Shown: positions 45,430-54,210, numbered from the stretch's first letter. The stretch: 55,475 bases of DNA from Clostridiaceae bacterium (GCA_910575585.1 CAJTGF010000031.1:1-55475), one strand, 5' to 3'. Numbers and translations are program-made. Notes: generated by a model from the sequence alone, not told the origin.

Positions 45430-47576
45430 TATAATTCCTCCACCTTATCACTGCGCATGGCCATGATCTTCACCTTATCTCCAAACCGCTCCCGGATGGA
45501 ATCCGCGATCTCCCGGGTATATCCGGGAGCCACGATCAGTATCACGTCAACGGGTTCTTCATGCCAATGGTCCGGAGCCACGATGGGAAGATGGGACGCC
45601 GGAGCAAACCGTCCCTGTTTAAAGGGCGCCGAGTCAATGATATACCTGGCGTGATCCTTTAATGCCGTAGTTGCCGCCAAGGTAAATCCCTGATGGCTGG
45701 CGCCCCAGACAGCCAGGGATCTGCCCTGGTCATTCAGCTGCCTGCAAATCTCTTCCATCTGCTGCCGGATCCGGCCAAGGCTGTCTTTCAGCCCGGAGAC
45801 GTCCACCGGTGATGCCGGCCTTTGGCCCGCCATATCCCGGCCGCCGCATTTCTTTACGATTACGGACAGGGTGTCCCGGTTAACCATCTCCTCCTCCAGC
45901 ACCCGGAATCCGCGGCTCTCCAAAAGATACCGAAGCGTGTCAAAGGTATAGTAGGCAATATGGTCCCTAAGCAGCTCATAGTAGCCATTATACCGCAGAA
46001 TATATTCCAGGCTGGGAACCGTAATAAGCCCCATGCCATCCTCTGTCAGATTATTGCGGATGCAGTCCAGCATCACTCCGGGGTTTGGCTGGTGTTCCAG
46101 AAAATTGAAAGACAAAAACACGTCGTATGGTCCCCATTCTCCCAGAACGGTATCTTCCGTCTCCGCAAACCCCCGGACCACCTGGAGTCCCTCCTCTTTA
46201 GCAGCTTCCGCCAGAGACTCCCGATGCTCTACCCCGTAAGCCTTTACCGGAAACCCGGTGAGAACCTTTAAAAACTCCCCTCTGCCGCAGCCTACCTCCA
46301 GAAACTTCTTTCCCTCCAGATGGTATGTGTCAATAAGTCGCCGGTACTGGCCGGTCCGCAGATCCACCATGGTGGTGGAATATCCGCCGGAGCGGATCAC
46401 GTCCCGGTAATACCCCACAGGCTGGCAATCAAACTGCACCAGGCCGCAGCCGGCGCATTGGTGGAGCCGAAGGGTTATGCCCTGTTCTCCTTTTATCTCA
46501 TCTGCGTCCGGGATATCCTGGGCGGAAGCCGGCATTCCCTTAAGTTCCATCAGCTCCGTTTTATCCAGCGCCTGTCCGCATAAAATGCAGTTGTTTCTAT
46601 TCTTTAACTCGATCATTCGCCTTATTCCCTCTTCAAATGATATTTGCGGTGTCCACCCGGTCCTTTTTTTGATCTTGCCGATATCCGGCATCAGGTCGGC
46701 AGGACCTTCCGCGTTAGGCGGCAGCTTGCCGTACACATAGCTTCCCCTGCTGCCGCACAGACGGTACATGGTCTCCACATATTCCCTTAAGGGCCTGGTA
46801 GCTTCCTTGCTGCCTGCCAGATTATAGATACCGTTGTCTGCCGCAGATTCCGGTTCCCGGGAAAAAGCCAGGGCCAGCAGTCCGTTTACCAAATCTTCTA
46901 TATAAAGGTAGTTCCACTGCTGGGTACATGCTCCCAGTTCCATGGGGCCGTCATTGAGAAAGGTGTCCAGACACGTATTGACAAGGGACCAGGGATGATC
47001 CCCGGGTCCGTAGACGCTGAAGATCCGCGCGTGGAGGTACTCCATGGAAAAGCCCTCTTCCCTGGCCCAGCGTCTGCACAGTTCGGCTGCTCTCTTACCG
47101 AACTCCACCTTGGCCTTGCCGTACTCTGACACAGGATGGCAGGCCATATCTTCCCTGGCGGCTACCCGGCTGATCCCGTATTCTGCCTGGGAACCGCTGA
47201 ATACAAAGCGGCCGCATCTTAAGCTCCTTGCCCCCCGCAGAGCCTTTATGCCATCCTCCACGTTCTTCTGCTGCACGTCTGTCTTTGTCCGGTTATGGCT
47301 TCCGGACCCGTCCCATCCGAAATGGAAGAAGATATCACAGGATCCCGGGATCATCCGGGAGAGCTTATCCAGACTGCCCAGCTCCAGCTCCAGGATATGA
47401 AGCCTTTCCCGCTGCTCCTTTTGGCAGCGCTCATCCTTTGTCACACACGCGGTCAGCGCTGCCAGATTCGCGGAACCGGGCCGCGCAACGGCATACACCT
47501 GATGTCCCCGCAGCAGCGCTTCTTTTATCAATGCTGCGCCCAAAAAGCTTGTAGCGCCTGTCACTACCAGATCCAT
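45429..47576 (-). CDS. Fusion protein: NAD-dependent sugar epimerase/dehydratase plus SAM-dependent C-methyltransferase
   Basis: About 715 residues. Residues 1-~325 are an extended SDR: TGATSFLGAALIKEA cofactor site, catalytic SEYGKAK (YxxxK), and a later VYGPGDHPWSLV. Residues ~333-715 match sugar C-methyltransferases: a zinc-binding CILCGQA...CAGCGLVQ segment, the SAM motif FLEVGCGRGEFLKVL, and a C-terminal VWGASHQGFTL domain. The two activities are usually separate proteins; together they suggest a methyl-branched deoxysugar made in the same active complex. No frameshift is present, so the fusion is real. Confidence 0.9.
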   Translation of the reverse strand: MDLVVTGATSFLGAALIKEALLRGHQVYAVARPGSANLAALTACVTKDERCQKEQRERLHILELELGSLDKLSRMIPGSCDIFFHFGWDGSGSHNRTKTDVQQKNVEDGIKALRGARSLRCGRFVFSGSQAEYGISRVAAREDMACHPVSEYGKAKVEFGKRAAELCRRWAREEGFSMEYLHARIFSVYGPGDHPWSLVNTCLDTFLNDGPMELGACTQQWNYLYIEDLVNGLLALAFSREPESAADNGIYNLAGSKEATRPLREYVETMYRLCGSRGSYVYGKLPPNAEGPADLMPDIGKIKKRTGWTPQISFEEGIRRMIELKNRNNCILCGQALDKTELMELKGMPASAQDIPDADEIKGEQGITLRLHQCAGCGLVQFDCQPVGYYRDVIRSGGYSTTMVDLRTGQYRRLIDTYHLEGKKFLEVGCGRGEFLKVLTGFPVKAYGVEHRESLAEAAKEEGLQVVRGFAETEDTVLGEWGPYDVFLSFNFLEHQPNPGVMLDCIRNNLTEDGMGLITVPSLEYILRYNGYYELLRDHIAYYTFDTLRYLLESRGFRVLEEEMVNRDTLSVIVKKCGGRDMAGQRPASPVDVSGLKDSLGRIRQQMEEICRQLNDQGRSLAVWGASHQGFTLAATTALKDHARYIIDSAPFKQGRFAPASHLPIVAPDHWHEEPVDVILIVAPGYTREIADSIRERFGDKVKIMAMRSDKVEEL

Positions 47577-47608
47577 CGGCTTTCTCCCTCCTGTCTGCCG
47601 CCGTCTTA

Positions 47609-49468
47609 TCAGACTCTGGCGATCACCATATTCCTGTCCATCTCCTCCTTTGGCAGAAACGGCGCCAGATCCTCCAGCGGAGCGGAGGCCATGGTCCCGT
47701 CCTCCAGCCGCTTTGCCGCTGATTTGGGCTCAAAGTTCTGATCCGTTGTCACAAAAACCTCACAGATCACCGGCCCTTCCATGGCAAGGGTCTTTTCAAC
47801 GGCATCCCCCAGCTCCCCGTTGTGGCGGGCGCTGATGTAAGGATATCCGTAGGCCCAGGCCAGCTTCTCCATGGACGGAAAACTGAGATCCCCGCTGTCC
47901 TCCCCGATCCCCACCAAAGGCTCCTGAAAGAAGTTCTTCTGGGTCTGGCGGATGGAGTGGTATCCGCCGTTATTGATCAAAAAGATCTTTATGGGCATCT
48001 TGTGATGGATGATGGTCTGCAGCTCCTGGATATTCATCTGGATGCTTCCGTCCCCGGTCAAAACCACAATATCTTTTCCCGGCTCTGCCATGCAAACGCC
48101 TACGGCCGCAGGCAGGTCATAGCCCATGGAAGCAATGGCAGAATTTGTGATAAATCGCTGTTCCTTCTTTATTATATAGGCATGTCCTCCCACCACGCAG
48201 GCGGACCCGTTGCCAACCACCGTAATCTGTCCCGTTGGCAGCCTTTCGCTCAGCTCCTTTACCAGGGCGTAGACGTTGGCAGCCTTGGTATCGTCCTTGA
48301 CAAGGTGTTTCTCTTGTATCACCGGATAAGTCTGTTTCCACATCCGACAGGTCTCTGTCCAGGTCATGGCCTCCAGGCCCTTTCCCCCGCCAAACACCGG
48401 AACCTTCACAAGTCCCTGGTCCAGGACCCGCTCCAGGGCCTCCAAAAGATCTTTGGCGTCTCCATGGACCGCCATATCCACATGGATGCTGGGCTTTTTC
48501 AGTTCTTCCCTGTCAATATCGTTGATAATGGTGTATGCCTCTCTTGCCCATGTCTCATAATTATAGCCTACCTGGCGAATACTCAAACGACTTCCAACGG
48601 AAAATACAAGATCACTGTTCTGAACGGCAAAATTACCGGGACGATCCCCCATTCCTCCTGCCCGCCCTACATAAAGAGGATCCGTATCTTCCATCAGATC
48701 CTGGCTGTTCCATCCCGTGACCACCGGTATCCCCAGCTTTTTTACCACCCGTTTAAACACCGCAAAAGCTCCGGCGATCCGTATGCCGTTGCCTGCGTTA
48801 AAGACAGGCCGGGACGCGCCGGCGATCTTATCCAGGATCTCCTTTGCAGTCTCATCGCTGACCTTTTTTGGCAGACCCTGACCTTCCTCCCCCATCTCAA
48901 ACGCCTGGGCGTCAAATCCTTCCAATTCCTCCGGGTCCACGTAAGCCCCCTGGACATTGACCGGGATATCCAGCCACGCAGGGCCGGGACGTCCGGACTG
49001 CGCCAGGTAAAACGCCTTTTCCAGACAGTACCGGATGCGCAGAGGGTCGATGACCATCTCACTGTACTTTGTCATGGAGCCTACGGCCTTTACGATGTCA
49101 AATTCCTGGTCGCCCATGGCCCGTATGCCTACGCCAGACCATCTGGCCGTGGTGTCATACCGCACCTGGCCCGAAATTATCAGCATGGGGATGGAGTCCA
49201 GCCATCCGCCTACCACGCCGGTAATGGCGTTGGTGCCGCCCGGTCCGGTGGTCACGCACACCACCGCAAGCTTATTGTGTATCCTGGCATAGCTTTCCGC
49301 CGCAATGGCACATGCCTGCTCATGATGCTGATACAGACAGTGAAGCCCCTTCTCATGGCCCAGGGCGTCGTTTAAATGCATGGCCCCTCCCCCTGTGACC
49401 GTAAATACCTGCGTGATCCCCCACTGGACCAACATCCGGGCAATATAATCGGAAACCTTCATTTTCAT
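47609..49468 (-). CDS. Thiamine-pyrophosphate-dependent enzyme of the acetolactate synthase type
   Basis: About 619 residues, 60 more than ilvB in this window. The catalytic Glu is in HHEQACAIAAESYARIHN, and the TPP/Mg motif is GDGSIQMNIQELQ. The N-terminal TVTGGGAMHLNDA replaces the GYPGG of ilvB. It is probably not the branched-chain synthase. Its place at the head of a surface-polysaccharide operon recalls YerE-type enzymes that add an acetyl branch to a keto sugar; this is inference. Start at ATG 49468, where AAGGAG lies 11 bases upstream; the in-frame ATG at 49561 has no site. Confidence 0.85.
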   Translation of the reverse strand: MKMKVSDYIARMLVQWGITQVFTVTGGGAMHLNDALGHEKGLHCLYQHHEQACAIAAESYARIHNKLAVVCVTTGPGGTNAITGVVGGWLDSIPMLIISGQVRYDTTARWSGVGIRAMGDQEFDIVKAVGSMTKYSEMVIDPLRIRYCLEKAFYLAQSGRPGPAWLDIPVNVQGAYVDPEELEGFDAQAFEMGEEGQGLPKKVSDETAKEILDKIAGASRPVFNAGNGIRIAGAFAVFKRVVKKLGIPVVTGWNSQDLMEDTDPLYVGRAGGMGDRPGNFAVQNSDLVFSVGSRLSIRQVGYNYETWAREAYTIINDIDREELKKPSIHVDMAVHGDAKDLLEALERVLDQGLVKVPVFGGGKGLEAMTWTETCRMWKQTYPVIQEKHLVKDDTKAANVYALVKELSERLPTGQITVVGNGSACVVGGHAYIIKKEQRFITNSAIASMGYDLPAAVGVCMAEPGKDIVVLTGDGSIQMNIQELQTIIHHKMPIKIFLINNGGYHSIRQTQKNFFQEPLVGIGEDSGDLSFPSMEKLAWAYGYPYISARHNGELGDAVEKTLAMEGPVICEVFVTTDQNFEPKSAAKRLEDGTMASAPLEDLAPFLPKEEMDRNMVIARV

Positions 49469-49762
49469 ACTATCCGTTTCTCCTTTTTCTTGAAATTTTT
49501 CCAGATCTTCCGGCATGTTTCCCCTGTCCCTATAACAGAGTATTGCCCGAAACCCCTGCATTTGGCGTCATTTTTTCTGATTTTGATGTCATTGCGCATA
49601 TTTTCATAAGTATACCACAAATGCCAGCGGTATAAAAGTCTTTTTAAATCCTGCCAGAACTGCCACCAACCTGCACTTTCCCCCGGCCCCTTAATCGGCT
49701 ATAATGCAGGAGTAATGCAAATGCGGATTTTCACCAACCACAAAAAAGGAGAGAATCAATTT

Positions 49763-51277
49763 ATGAAGAAACAAATCAAATGGACCGCAGCACTTTCTAC
49801 CGCAGCTTTCATGACTGCCCTGACCCCTTCCTTCTCTGCCCCGGCTATGGCACAGGCTTCCGGCTGGGTACAGGAAAACGGGATCTGGATGTTCTATGAT
49901 GAAGACGGGTACAGCGTGACCGATACCTGGAAAAAACATGACGGACATTGGTACTACCTGGACGAGGACGGCGAGTTAAGCTTTAACTGCCAGATCGAAG
50001 AGTACTATGTGGATGCCGAGGGAAAGCGTGTCACAAACCAGTGGGTAAAGGTCCTTAATGAAGAAAACTGGGATGATGATTCACCGGAGTACTACTGGTA
50101 CTATTATGGAAGCGACGGCAAAGCCACAACTTCCAGGTTCCGTACCATTAACGATAAAACCTATTATTTTGACGGCGACGGACGCATGACCACCGGCCTT
50201 GCGGAGATTGAGGGCGACACCTACTATTTCGGCACCGCTGACGACGGCGTTATGAAAAAGGGCTGGGTGCAGCTGGAAAGCGAAAACTATGAGGAAGAGC
50301 CGTCCTGGTACTATTTCAACTCCAACGGAAAAATGGTGCAGAACGAGATCGACAAGCGCATCAGCGGAAATTACTATACTTTCAAAGACGGCAAGATGCA
50401 GACCGGATGGTACAAGCTGCCGCTTACAGAGGCTTCCGATAATACGGCCAGCAGCTCTGACGCCCAGCAAGAGACTTCCGCGGCTTCCGATGCCGCAGAA
50501 AACAATCAGGCAGATACCGCGGCTGACACCGGCGCCGCAGGCACGGACGCGGCTACCGAAAGCGCTGCCGAAACCGACGCTGCCGCCGACAGCGCCGCAG
50601 GATCTGCCGAGACCAAAACAAGCGCTGAAGCCAAGGATCCAGAGAGCACTGCCAGCCAGGCTCCGGCTGCCGGCTATCAGTACTATGACAGCGACGGAAA
50701 ACGGGCTTCCGGCTGGAGGACCATCCATGGGATCCCCGGAGTCAGCCAGGAAGACGAGCTGTACAAGTTCTACTTTAAGAACGGCCAGCCATATTTTTCC
50801 CAGGACGGGATCCAGATCTTTTTCATCAACTCCGCCAGATATGGATTTAACAATAAGGGAGAAATGCAGACCGGCCTTCAGACCATAGCTTTAGAAGACG
50901 GTTCCAGCGCTATCTACTACTTCGGAACCGACGGCGTTATGAAGACAGGAAAGCAGACCATCTTCAGTGAGGAAGAAGGCATCAACCAGACCTGGTTCTT
51001 CCATCCAGACGGCGACAAGCGGGGGCAGGGCTTTACCGGGATCCGCGACAATTCCATCTACGAAAACGGTCTCCGCAAGCAGGCCGACCCCAGTTTCCGG
51101 TACGCTCCGGTTTCCTTTGACGGAAAGAGCTATCTGGTGAGCACAGCCGGAACGATCCAGAAAGCCACAGGTTCCTCCAAATCCTCCGTTCGTCCGGAAC
51201 TTGGCAGCGGCTTTAGGGACTTCAAAGACTTAAGCGAGTTCGTGTGGACCGTGGATGTCAACGGCATTATCCAGTAA
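49763..51277 (+). CDS. Secreted cell-wall-binding repeat protein
   Basis: About 504 residues from MKKQIKWTAALSTAAFMTAL, with a signal peptide ending near PAMAQA. From residue ~40 there are repeated ~20-residue units such as GWVQENGIWMFYDEDG and HWYYLDEDG, i.e. the aromatic glycine repeats of choline/glucan-binding proteins. A ~75-residue linker rich in Ala, Ser, Thr and Asp (about 230-310) separates two repeat blocks. No enzymatic domain is visible, so it may be a structural or adhesive wall protein. TATAAT at 49700-49705 and a good AAAGGAG site precede the start at 49763; the upstream in-frame ATG is not used. Confidence 0.9.
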   Translation: MKKQIKWTAALSTAAFMTALTPSFSAPAMAQASGWVQENGIWMFYDEDGYSVTDTWKKHDGHWYYLDEDGELSFNCQIEEYYVDAEGKRVTNQWVKVLNEENWDDDSPEYYWYYYGSDGKATTSRFRTINDKTYYFDGDGRMTTGLAEIEGDTYYFGTADDGVMKKGWVQLESENYEEEPSWYYFNSNGKMVQNEIDKRISGNYYTFKDGKMQTGWYKLPLTEASDNTASSSDAQQETSAASDAAENNQADTAADTGAAGTDAATESAAETDAAADSAAGSAETKTSAEAKDPESTASQAPAAGYQYYDSDGKRASGWRTIHGIPGVSQEDELYKFYFKNGQPYFSQDGIQIFFINSARYGFNNKGEMQTGLQTIALEDGSSAIYYFGTDGVMKTGKQTIFSEEEGINQTWFFHPDGDKRGQGFTGIRDNSIYENGLRKQADPSFRYAPVSFDGKSYLVSTAGTIQKATGSSKSSVRPELGSGFRDFKDLSEFVWTVDVNGIIQ

Positions 51278-51309
51278 TCAAGACAATTTTATCAAACACC
51301 CGTTCAAAG

Positions 51310-51342
51310 ACTGCCAAAATAGGAATATTTTGGCAGTTTTTT
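51310..51342 (+). terminator. Terminator of the repeat protein gene at 49763
   Basis: Perfect 12-bp stem ACTGCCAAAATA/TATTTTGGCAGT with a 4-base loop and TTTTTT directly after it. Confidence 0.92.
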
Positions 51343-51421
51343 CATATATTTTGTTACAAAACCGCATTTTCTGCGTTTATATGTTATCGGGTACTTATTA
51401 CATAATTTACGGAGGAATGAT

Positions 51422-51844
51422 ATGAGAGAATTATCAGTTTACTATTGCAGTAAATGCGGCTATTACGCCTACTTCCAACTGCCCAAAAACGCAGTCTGCC
51501 GTCATTGCGACATCCCTCTGACACGTCTGGATATGAGTCATCGGGATTTTACCAATCTCAGCTATGAAGCCCGGGACCGCCTTATCACCCTGAAGATAAT
51601 CGAAGCCGCTCCCACACTGGCCAAGCGTATCACAGCACCCGAAAAGCTATACCAGCAGAGAAAACTGGTTGGCGCTCTGACACAACAGATCATGGATATG
51701 GACGCGGAGAACAAGAAGTTAAACGAGACTTTGGGATGGATGCACGCCACGATCTGGGATGAGCTGAAAAAGAAACAAGCTTTGAAAGAAGAGATCCAAA
51801 AGCTGAAATCCCTGCTGGCCGAAGCCACGCAGAGACAAGCCTGA
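51422..51844 (+). CDS. Small zinc-ribbon and coiled-coil protein, function unknown
   Basis: A 140-residue protein. Two CxxC pairs (CSKCGYYAYF and CRHCDIPL, about residues 9-35) form a zinc ribbon; from ~90 to the end a long charged helix (DMDAENKKLNETLGWMHATIW and ELKKKQALKEEIQKLKSLL) is a probable coiled coil. No signal peptide. TACGGAGGAATGAT precedes the ATG. It is convergent with the coiled-coil gene at 51920-52072, which is another small helical protein. No family recognised. Confidence 0.75.
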   Translation: MRELSVYYCSKCGYYAYFQLPKNAVCRHCDIPLTRLDMSHRDFTNLSYEARDRLITLKIIEAAPTLAKRITAPEKLYQQRKLVGALTQQIMDMDAENKKLNETLGWMHATIWDELKKKQALKEEIQKLKSLLAEATQRQA

Positions 51845-51853
51845 TATAAAAAC

Positions 51854-51909
51854 CGGGACGCCCGCAGCCGCCTTCTCCTTGTAAAGCCCGGCTGGGGCAT
51901 CCCGATTTT
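51854..51909. terminator. Bidirectional terminator between the convergent small genes
   Basis: Arms CGGGA-C-GCCC and GGGGC-A-TCCCG with a long loop; ATTTTTC follows on the plus strand. It lies between stops at 51844 and 51920. Confidence 0.6.
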
Positions 51910-51919
51910 TCACGGACGA

Positions 51920-52072
51920 TTATGGCATCCCATCACTGTCAGAAATGTACCGGACGATCAGCCGGTCCAGCGTCACCTGCATCTGTGTCACAATCTTATG
52001 CAGCATCTCATTGTCCTTTTTCAGTTGTTCGTTCTCGGCCTGTAGGCTGGCGATCATTTCTCTGTCGTTCAT
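51920..52072 (-). CDS. Small coiled-coil protein (50 residues), function unknown
   Basis: The frame starts MNDREMIASLQAENEQLKKD and continues as one leucine-zipper-like helix to about residue 40 (MLHKIVTQMQVTLDRLIV), ending RYISDSDGMP. AAGGAG with seven-base spacing precedes the ATG, and TATAGT (52107-52112) with TTTTCA (52130-52135) 17 bases before it forms a promoter. The good ribosome site, promoter and helix pattern support a real gene. Its partner may be the zinc-ribbon coiled-coil protein at 51422; that is a guess from position and shape. Confidence 0.65.
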   Translation of the reverse strand: MNDREMIASLQAENEQLKKDNEMLHKIVTQMQVTLDRLIVRYISDSDGMP

Positions 52073-52448
52073 ATTAATCCTCTCCTTCTCCTATTTGAAT
52101 GTCTTAACTATACCTTATTCTTCTCCCTTTGAAAAGGAGATTCATACGCATAATTCGACAAATTTGAATCAAAATCTGATTTCCTGAATTTTCAGACTTT
52201 TCCCAAAACAAAAAATTCACAACATATGCTATATGCCGTCACTGCCACCCACAACTTATGGTTATTCCTTCCATTTTTGTTTAAAAATGGATATGTCGAA
52301 CCGTGTCGATGAAAAGTTTACGTCTTTTTCTTCTGACAGTAAGAAACTTGTTCCAAAATCGTAAGAATTGAGGTCCGATTTTCACTGGAAATGGAACTAT
52401 TCCTATGATATAATGAGGTCAATCAAAAGAAAAGGAGGTTGTGATGGT
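52073..52448 (+). promoter_or_regulatory. Intergenic region with the promoter of the gene at 52449
   Basis: The 376 bases have no gene. The leftward promoter of the small coiled-coil gene lies at 52107-52135. A rightward promoter TTCACT (52381-52386), 17 bases, TATGAT (52404-52409) precedes AAAGGAGG and the ATG at 52449. The AT-rich middle (52140-52370) shows no strong structure apart from partial dyads. Confidence 0.55.
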
Positions 52449-52769
52449 ATGAGTAAAAGTAAAGTTACCGCAGTTGCACTTTCCTCCTTGTTGATGCTCC
52501 TGTCTGCGTTCCCTGCCTATGCAGGTACATGGACGGCACATGACGACGGCACATGGACCTACCTTAACGAGGATGGCGAGAACATGACTGGCTGGATCAA
52601 AGACGGTGATGATGTCTACCACCTTGATACGGATGGACTCAAGACCACCGGATGGTTCAAGTCAAAGGGCGCCTGGTATTACTTTGATGACGACGGCGTT
52701 ATGGCATCAGACACCTGGATTGATAACTACTATGTTAATTCAGACGGCAAGTGGAAGGGCACGAGATGA
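52449..52769 (+). CDS. Small secreted cell-wall-binding repeat protein
   Basis: About 106 residues: MSKSKVTAVALSSLLMLLSA signal peptide, cleavage near AYAGTW, then three or four aromatic repeats (GTWTYLNEDGENMTGWIK, GAWYYFDDDGVMASDTW). It resembles the repeat units at 49763 but has nothing else attached. The start is set by AAAGGAGG; the frame upstream extends to 52368 but lacks a site. It lies about 110 bases outside the left inverted repeat of the recombinase element, pointing towards it. Confidence 0.85.
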   Translation: MSKSKVTAVALSSLLMLLSAFPAYAGTWTAHDDGTWTYLNEDGENMTGWIKDGDDVYHLDTDGLKTTGWFKSKGAWYYFDDDGVMASDTWIDNYYVNSDGKWKGTR

Positions 52770-52783
52770 ATTCCCAGGAGGTT

Positions 52784-52819
52784 AAAAGAGAGGCGTGGTA
52801 AACCCATGTCTCTTTTTTA
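52784..52819 (+). terminator. Terminator of the gene at 52449
   Basis: Stem AAAAGAGA/TCTCTTTT with an inner TGG/CCA pair, followed by TTATT. Confidence 0.75.
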
Positions 52820-52881
52820 TTGCACGATCACCACTGCCGTATCCAGACTTTTTAAGTATAGGCCGGTTTTATGACCATTTG

Positions 52882-52898
52882 GTTCCAAATAATACACT
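52882..52898 (+). repeat. Left inverted repeat of the recombinase element
   Basis: 17 bases, GTTCCAAATAATACACT, identical in complement to the right repeat. The next bases inward are T- and A-rich. Confidence 0.9.
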
Positions 52899-52916
52899 TT
52901 TTGAAAAAAATTTTTT

Positions 52917-53873
52917 CTATATCATTCGATTCATATACGACTTTTTCTGTTCCAGATCGCTGTGGACATAAATATCCATCGTCACTTTCACGGAAGAATG
53001 GCCTAAGATCTCTGACAGCGCCTTGGTGTCAAAACCATTTTCAATCCACCTGGAGGCAAACGCATGGCGCAGAGCGTGGATATTGATATCAGGGATGCCG
53101 CATCGCGCCAGGGAATTTTTAAACCTGCGCTGAACCCTCCGAGGCTCCATGCATTTCCTTGTGCCGGTCAGGATATAGCAGCACTGGCTGCCTTTCATTT
53201 TCCGCATTTTCCCAATAAGAAAATCCGGGAGCGGTATCTCCCGGATTGATGTTCCTGTCTTTGGCGTTCCTATATAAATGATAGTTTTTGACGACGATCC
53301 CTCCAAGGGGTCCTCTGCTTCCAGATTGCGGATCCTGGAGACCGTGCGGTTGATCTGCACGGTCCCTCTGTCCCAATCCACGTCTTTCCACTGAAGTCCG
53401 CACAGTTCTCCCACACGGATCCCGGTACAGATCGAGATCAGCAGCCCTAACTCAAAGCTTTCCTCAGACCGTTCCAGATACCGCAGCAATCGCTCCAGAT
53501 TCTCGGAAGCCATAAGCCGCATGTAAGGTCTTTTGTATTTGGGTATACACAAATACAGCTTTTCCGCCGTCGTGATCCCCTGCTCCTCTCCCATATGGAG
53601 AATCCCCTTGATCAGGAACAGAATCAGCCGCATGGTGCTCCAGGAAAGCCCTTCCCTCTTTTTTGTCTGCAAATACTGGTCCAGTATCCAGTTGTCCAGC
53701 TCTTCCGCCCGATAATGCCCCAGCTCCGGCAAAATGTGCTTTTCGATCACCGTAATATAGACCGCGTATGTGGTAGGCTTTACCTGATAGCGGACAGCCA
53801 TCTCCCATTGACTGCAGAGCTTGGAGACCGTATGGCCTCCAGGCGATTTCTTACATTTTCTTTCTTTTGTCAT
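52917..53873 (-). CDS. Tyrosine recombinase (site-specific integrase/invertase)
   Basis: About 318 residues. The N-terminal SAM-like DNA-binding domain runs to ~150; the catalytic domain holds the Arg in CTGIRVGELCGL, HxxR in HALRHAFASR, the LGHSS segment and the nucleophilic Tyr in TMDIYVHSD. Length is short for a phage integrase and suits an invertase or element recombinase. The ATG at 53873 is preceded by GGGAGAG; the one at 53906 is not. The enzyme gene lies wholly inside the perfect inverted repeats. No excisionase or other mobile-element genes accompany it. Confidence 0.92.
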   Translation of the reverse strand: MTKERKCKKSPGGHTVSKLCSQWEMAVRYQVKPTTYAVYITVIEKHILPELGHYRAEELDNWILDQYLQTKKREGLSWSTMRLILFLIKGILHMGEEQGITTAEKLYLCIPKYKRPYMRLMASENLERLLRYLERSEESFELGLLISICTGIRVGELCGLQWKDVDWDRGTVQINRTVSRIRNLEAEDPLEGSSSKTIIYIGTPKTGTSIREIPLPDFLIGKMRKMKGSQCCYILTGTRKCMEPRRVQRRFKNSLARCGIPDINIHALRHAFASRWIENGFDTKALSEILGHSSVKVTMDIYVHSDLEQKKSYMNRMI

Positions 53874-54210
53874 ATCCCTCTCTCCCACCTCTCCATCGGA
53901 TGCCATCAGATGCCAGAAGATAAGCAGGCTTCGCCAATCCGCAGCTGTCTGGTACTGTCTGAAAAGCTGTGGATCTGGATCTCTCTATCACAATCTCTTC
54001 CAAAAACGCGGCCATGCGACGATTTCTGTCAAGCGATGTTTGTACTTTCCCTCTTATTTTAGCCGATCTACGGAAATAATGTCAAGAATATAGTCGAATA
54101 TACGAAAAAATATGGAAAAAAATTCCATTTAGTGTATTATTTGGAACTAAATTCCTCCGTCAGGGATATACACTTAAGGTATAGTACCATATTTGAGAGG
54201 TGATCATCCA
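53874..54210. promoter_or_regulatory. Intergenic region between the recombinase and the XRE gene, spanning the right repeat
   Basis: No gene. It contains the recombinase promoter region, an A/T-rich stretch with the dyad ATGGAA-N5-TTCCAT just inside the repeat (about 54112-54128), the right inverted repeat, and a TATAGT (54180-54185) as the likely -10 of the XRE gene; its -35 is poor, so the XRE gene may depend on what lies inside the repeats. Confidence 0.5.
54131..54147 (-). repeat. Right inverted repeat of the recombinase element
   Basis: 17 bases, the exact complement of 52882-52898. It sits 63 bases upstream of the XRE gene. Confidence 0.9.

Larger units (their letters stand above)
52882..54147. 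mobile_element. Candidate invertible element: tyrosine recombinase gene enclosed by perfect 17-bp inverted repeats
   Basis: GTTCCAAATAATACACT at 52882-52898 and its exact complement at 54131-54147 flank one gene, the recombinase at 52917-53873. The 1.27-kb segment also holds 257 bases upstream of that gene. Perfect repeats on both sides of a tyrosine recombinase are the layout of self-inverting DNA switches; a small mobile element with inverted ends is the alternative. Confidence 0.7.

Noticed and set aside
52917-53873. Recombinase as the integrase of a prophage or integrative element
   Set aside because: No tRNA attachment site, excisionase, relaxase or phage genes lie nearby, and the flanking repeats are inverted rather than direct.
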